Positions 52,642-56,058 of a DNA stretch of 56,058 bases are shown one piece after another. This DNA comes from Methanospirillaceae archaeon (GTDB lineage: Archaea; Halobacteriota; Methanomicrobia; Methanomicrobiales; Methanospirillaceae). The stretch lies in contig JAFGOM010000023.1 of the NCBI GenBank assembly GCA_016926505.1, forward strand, positions 1 to 56,058, read 5' to 3'. The position numbers were made by a program, and so were the translations under genes. The first letter of the stretch is position 1; every line of letters starts with the position of its first letter. The notes below the pieces were generated by a model, which worked only from the letters and a program-made list of their open reading frames with translations, ran no database searches and was not told where the DNA came from.

Positions 52642-55600
52642 TCAGGCACCCAACTGTTGTGCCTGTTGCAGACCTTTTTGTGCAGACTCGTACTGAGGAT
52701 CAATCAGTAAGGCATTCTGAAACATCTGGGCAGCATCAGCATACTTCCCCATCTGAAGGAGGGTAAGCCCGGTGTTATACCAGAACAGAGCCGAGTTAGG
52801 GGTTAACTCAGTCGACTTCTGGTGATATTTCAGCGCTTCATCGTAATTGCCCATCTTGTACAGGATATTTCCTGCTTTACTCCAGGCATCAGCAAGATCT
52901 GGCTGAATCTCCAGCACCTGCTTGTAGATATCAAAAGCCTTCTGGGTATCTCCGAGCCTTGTCACTGCAAACGCCAAGTTAATAAGTGAATGGACATCCT
53001 TTGGATCGATGGCAAGTGCCTGCTCGTAGGCTGCGACGGCATTCTGGTAATCCTGCATATCCACGAGATAAAAATCACCTTTTGTCTGGATCATCTTAAC
53101 CGAGTTCGGATAATAACTGATGGCAACATTAATAGCAGTGATGGCCTCAGGCATCATCTCCAGTTTTGCATAGGCAAGAGCCTTGCTTCGCAAGGCCTCT
53201 TCATGTGCCGGGTTTAATGCAAGGGCTGCATCAAAAGCTGCAATTGCACCGTGATAATCTCCCTTATCACGGAGTCGTATCCCTTCATCTGCCCAGTCAT
53301 CTGCGGTCTCTGGAACTTTGGGGACGATACCTACAGAAACGGTCATATATCCTGCCAATTCGCCGGAATATTTGAGCGGCAGGTTATCAACAATCTGGGG
53401 TTGGGTATACGGGGTGTCGCAGAACCCGTCATCATCAGCATCGGTGCAGATCTCTGAGAATCCCTGGCCTGACGGGGAACACCAGACGTTGCCACCCAGT
53501 TTCTCGCCGCCAAGGATGTTCTCCCCTTCTTTTTGGGGAATATAATAGTCATAATTACTGTCTGCGCCATCTTCAATCCCAATATTTACCTCATTGGAGA
53601 AGTAGTTGTCAAAGATCAGGTTCTTACTGTCACGGTCAACCCGGTACATGATAAAGATCCCCTGTCCCTGGTTCTGTGTGATCAGATTTCCTGAGACAAC
53701 ATTACCTGATGAAGGCTGGAACATGAGAGCAGATCCGCGGTTGCCTGAAAATTCGTTGCCCTGGATTATGTTGTTATCAGACTGATAGACATTTACTCCC
53801 CTCATATTGCCTGAGAAGGTATTCCCGGCAATAGTGTTTCCTGTACTGCCATGGAGCATAATCCCGTTTAACTTGTTGTTTTCGAATTTGTTTTCCAGAA
53901 TAATTCCGTCTTTAGCACTGATGCAATCGATACCATGTTCGCCGTTTTGGGAAAGAGTGTTCTTCGAAATGGTGATTGCTGAGGTATCATGTTCAAGCAG
54001 GATACCGGAATCAATAGCACCCTGAATGGTATTAGAGGTAATCTCGTTTGTTATACTTCTATCAACAACAATACCATTGACTCCGCCTGAGATCTCGCTT
54101 GATTTGATCTGTGACCCGGTCGTACCCCCTGAGAGAATAATACCGCTTGCTCCGTTGTCGGTGAGAGTACAGGTATCTATGGTAACTGCATCTGATCCCT
54201 GGACCACAATGCCATTTGTAGTGTAATCTATAGTGGATCCACTGATAGTAACATCTGATGCCGAATCAACCATAATACCGTTATAGGCATTACCGATCTC
54301 GAGATTTTTAATGGTGATATCTGATAGCGATGGGCGGACCATGACTGCGGTCTGAAATGTTGGATCTCCCATTCCGCTTGTCATAATTCTCCCACTAACG
54401 GTGTGTCCTCCTCCATCCAGTGTTACCCCGGAGCTGGTGATATCTATGATAACTTCTCCAGTATCTGTTATATCATTTGTAATGCTGTATGAACCCGGGT
54501 TGGTGATGACTACCGGCCTGGTTATCCCTGATGTGATGTCTGCTGGTGCCTGAGTTGGTGGGACTGTGATATCTGGTTCTGCAATATCGCCTGGTTCTAT
54601 CGGTTCTCCAGCGGTTGTTGAGAGATAGTCAGAGAGTGCTTTGGCATCGGCAAGACCATTTCCATAGACCTGATCCCATCCCTGATCACCAAGATCGGTT
54701 GCTGTTGCAAAGAGAGCATCTTTTAGTTGTTCTGCAGAAAGATCAGGATAGTTACTCCATATAAGTGCAAGTAACCCGGCAATGTGCGGAGCTGCAGCGC
54801 TGGTCCCTTCAAAGGGCGTTTTAAACCCTCCTGCCCCTGAAACCGATACAGTATCAGGAGCAGTGATATCCGGTTTTTCTCTTGATGTTGAGGATGGATG
54901 GGATATGGTTATCTTTCCCCGTGATGAGATACCCTGGATCTCCGGGGCTGTTGGTTTACACGCAGCAACGGTGATTATTCCCGGAGTTGCACTGATTCCA
55001 TATATAGAATCATCCGGGATTAGATTGGCAGTGTCTATAGATATGCCATTCTCATAATTAATTATCAGTTCAATGTTTCGGAGTGCAACTCCTTCCTCTG
55101 CAATGACCTGAATCTCTACCTTTGCCGGATCATCTTCCCTATAACGGCGGTATTCTAGTGTTTGGTACGCAGCCTCTCTATTAGTAATGTCCCTCTTTCC
55201 AACTGCTTTAACTTCCCCTGTTTCCCGATCGACTATCTGGACTTTGTATTTATTCTCAGCTGAATTAAAAGGATCATCCCACTGGAAAAAGATCTGAAGT
55301 CCTTTGTTTAGGGGGAGATCAACCTGAATTCCTGGTTTTCCTGAGAAACTATGTATGCCGTTTTGCTGGGAATATTCAGCCTGGTAGTGCTTTGTTCCAA
55401 AATTTCCTGCTGCAGCAACCAGGATAAGATCTGGATGCTTTTTTAAGAGATCGGCAAGATGCAACGCAACATCATTATCCTCAAAGAAAGGCCAGTTTGG
55501 AGCCTCAAGATCTGAGACAATAATATTGGCTCCCGCATCAACAAGGGCATCATATGCTTCCTTTAATTTATCATCAGGTCCACATCCCGGATCATGAAAG

Positions 55601-55935
55601 AGAAGGGTAGCACCGGGAGCAATATCATGAACGATCTCAAGCATTGCAGTTCCTTCATTAGTGCATTGAGTGCACTCACTGGAGAGAATTTTAACCGTAT
55701 CAGGGAGGTCACCTGACTGTACCGCTTCTGCATAACTCTTTGCACAGTCAGATATTACCCCGACAACGATCCCTTTTCCATCAATGGGAAGGATCTCCCT
55801 TACATCTTTTGTCTTGAGAAGAGTGTCTCCTTCGGTCATGGCTTTTCCTGCGGCTGATGCACTGGTACTGATGCATGAGATGATAATTATTACACACAGT
55901 ATCACTGACAGCCATACAGATGGATTTAGTCTCAT
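52642..55935 (-). CDS. Secreted subtilase-like (S8) protein with beta-helix and TPR domains
   Basis: The 1097-residue protein has a signal peptide (about 1-29), an S8-type peptidase domain (about 50-435), a right-handed beta-helix of NosD/Pbh1 repeats (about 475-840) and C-terminal TPR repeats (about 880-1095). In the peptidase, Asp63 in VVGVISDC and Ser379 in GTSAAAPHIAG fit the catalytic Asp and Ser, and Asn178 in AAAGNFG the oxyanion site. The His box HGT is replaced by EGTAMLEIVHD (Glu94), with His103 nearby. A Glu at this place recalls sedolisins, so activity is possible but unproven. The ATG at 55935 has a strong GAGGTGA ribosome site. The beta-helix may bind glycans and the TPRs proteins. 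Confidence 0.85.
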   Translation of the reverse strand: MRLNPSVWLSVILCVIIIISCISTSASAAGKAMTEGDTLLKTKDVREILPIDGKGIVVGVISDCAKSYAEAVQSGDLPDTVKILSSECTQCTNEGTAMLEIVHDIAPGATLLFHDPGCGPDDKLKEAYDALVDAGANIIVSDLEAPNWPFFEDNDVALHLADLLKKHPDLILVAAAGNFGTKHYQAEYSQQNGIHSFSGKPGIQVDLPLNKGLQIFFQWDDPFNSAENKYKVQIVDRETGEVKAVGKRDITNREAAYQTLEYRRYREDDPAKVEIQVIAEEGVALRNIELIINYENGISIDTANLIPDDSIYGISATPGIITVAACKPTAPEIQGISSRGKITISHPSSTSREKPDITAPDTVSVSGAGGFKTPFEGTSAAAPHIAGLLALIWSNYPDLSAEQLKDALFATATDLGDQGWDQVYGNGLADAKALSDYLSTTAGEPIEPGDIAEPDITVPPTQAPADITSGITRPVVITNPGSYSITNDITDTGEVIIDITSSGVTLDGGGHTVSGRIMTSGMGDPTFQTAVMVRPSLSDITIKNLEIGNAYNGIMVDSASDVTISGSTIDYTTNGIVVQGSDAVTIDTCTLTDNGASGIILSGGTTGSQIKSSEISGGVNGIVVDRSITNEITSNTIQGAIDSGILLEHDTSAITISKNTLSQNGEHGIDCISAKDGIILENKFENNKLNGIMLHGSTGNTIAGNTFSGNMRGVNVYQSDNNIIQGNEFSGNRGSALMFQPSSGNVVSGNLITQNQGQGIFIMYRVDRDSKNLIFDNYFSNEVNIGIEDGADSNYDYYIPQKEGENILGGEKLGGNVWCSPSGQGFSEICTDADDDGFCDTPYTQPQIVDNLPLKYSGELAGYMTVSVGIVPKVPETADDWADEGIRLRDKGDYHGAIAAFDAALALNPAHEEALRSKALAYAKLEMMPEAITAINVAISYYPNSVKMIQTKGDFYLVDMQDYQNAVAAYEQALAIDPKDVHSLINLAFAVTRLGDTQKAFDIYKQVLEIQPDLADAWSKAGNILYKMGNYDEALKYHQKSTELTPNSALFWYNTGLTLLQMGKYADAAQMFQNALLIDPQYESAQKGLQQAQQLGA

Positions 55936-56020
55936 TTTTCACCTCAAAATTGTGTTACAAATCTCTGATGAAAGAGAAATAGGTTGATCTTTGTGATATA
56001 CCTTACTCTGAGAAAAGTTG

Positions 56021-56027
56021 TATAAAT
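56021..56027 (-). promoter_or_regulatory. TATA-like element of the subtilase-like gene
   Basis: TTTATA on the minus strand lies about 90 bases before the ATG at 55935, implying a leader of about 60 bases that contains the ribosome site. Confidence 0.4.
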
Positions 56028-56058
56028 GGAGGGTCAGGATTATTCGATCTTATTCTGA

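Overview
The window looks like chromosomal DNA of a methanogenic archaeon, most likely Methanomicrobiales and Methanospirillum-like. The main evidence is a coenzyme M (CoM) gene cluster containing cysteate synthase, a fused ComDE sulfopyruvate decarboxylase and a DUF39-ferredoxin 'methanogenesis marker 16' protein. TATA-like boxes with leaderless or short-leader starts, AGGTG-type ribosome sites and many cache/PAS/histidine-kinase proteins agree with this. The genus is an inference. I saw no tRNA, rRNA or CRISPR array.

Layout. 1-6.1 kb (minus): a five-gene defence operon, HTH/ImmA-IrrE protease regulator -> DUF4411 PIN protein -> type III methylase Mod -> RhuM-like protein -> Res helicase-nuclease, the last cut by the window edge. 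6.7-8 kb: GerW/YtfJ-like protein, DUF2953 protein and a small third gene. 8.4-12 kb: TauE/SafE permease, a 58-residue small ORF and a 7TM-PAS histidine kinase. 12-16 kb: secreted beta-lactamase-fold hydrolase and an SsuBCA/TauABC-type ABC transporter whose binding protein appears circularly permuted. 16.3-19.1 kb: two paralogous secreted helical proteins and one small secreted protein. 19.5-25.3 kb: membrane-anchored Leu/Ile/Val-type binding protein next to a cache-HAMP-PAS kinase, then a second kinase. 25.4-27.6 kb: methyltransferase relic, GNAT acetyltransferase, UV damage endonuclease. 27.8-33.4 kb: triple-cache secreted protein, cache-HAMP-SpoIIE phosphatase, PAS protein without a kinase domain, YkgJ-type Cys protein. 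33.5-38.2 kb: ornithine decarboxylase-like enzyme and a 979-residue coiled-coil/TPR protein.

38.2-43.9 kb (minus) is the centrepiece, six tightly coupled genes: ABC-type ATPase -> P-loop GTPase with two CxxC motifs -> Fe-S protein -> DUF39-ferredoxin -> cysteate synthase -> ComDE. The last two make sulfoacetaldehyde from phosphoserine and sulfite (with an aminotransferase encoded elsewhere). The upstream four are good candidates for the poorly understood thiolation step to CoM and for maturation of its enzyme.

44-56 kb is mostly envelope-related: an S9 peptidase, a GT2 glycosyltransferase, a UPF0104 membrane protein, three secreted paralogues with one shared beta-rich domain (two carry very Cys-rich 15-residue repeats), a MITE-like insertion, and a large secreted subtilase-like/beta-helix/TPR protein.

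Sensory genes dominate the middle of the window, yet no response regulator is present, so their outputs must be encoded elsewhere.
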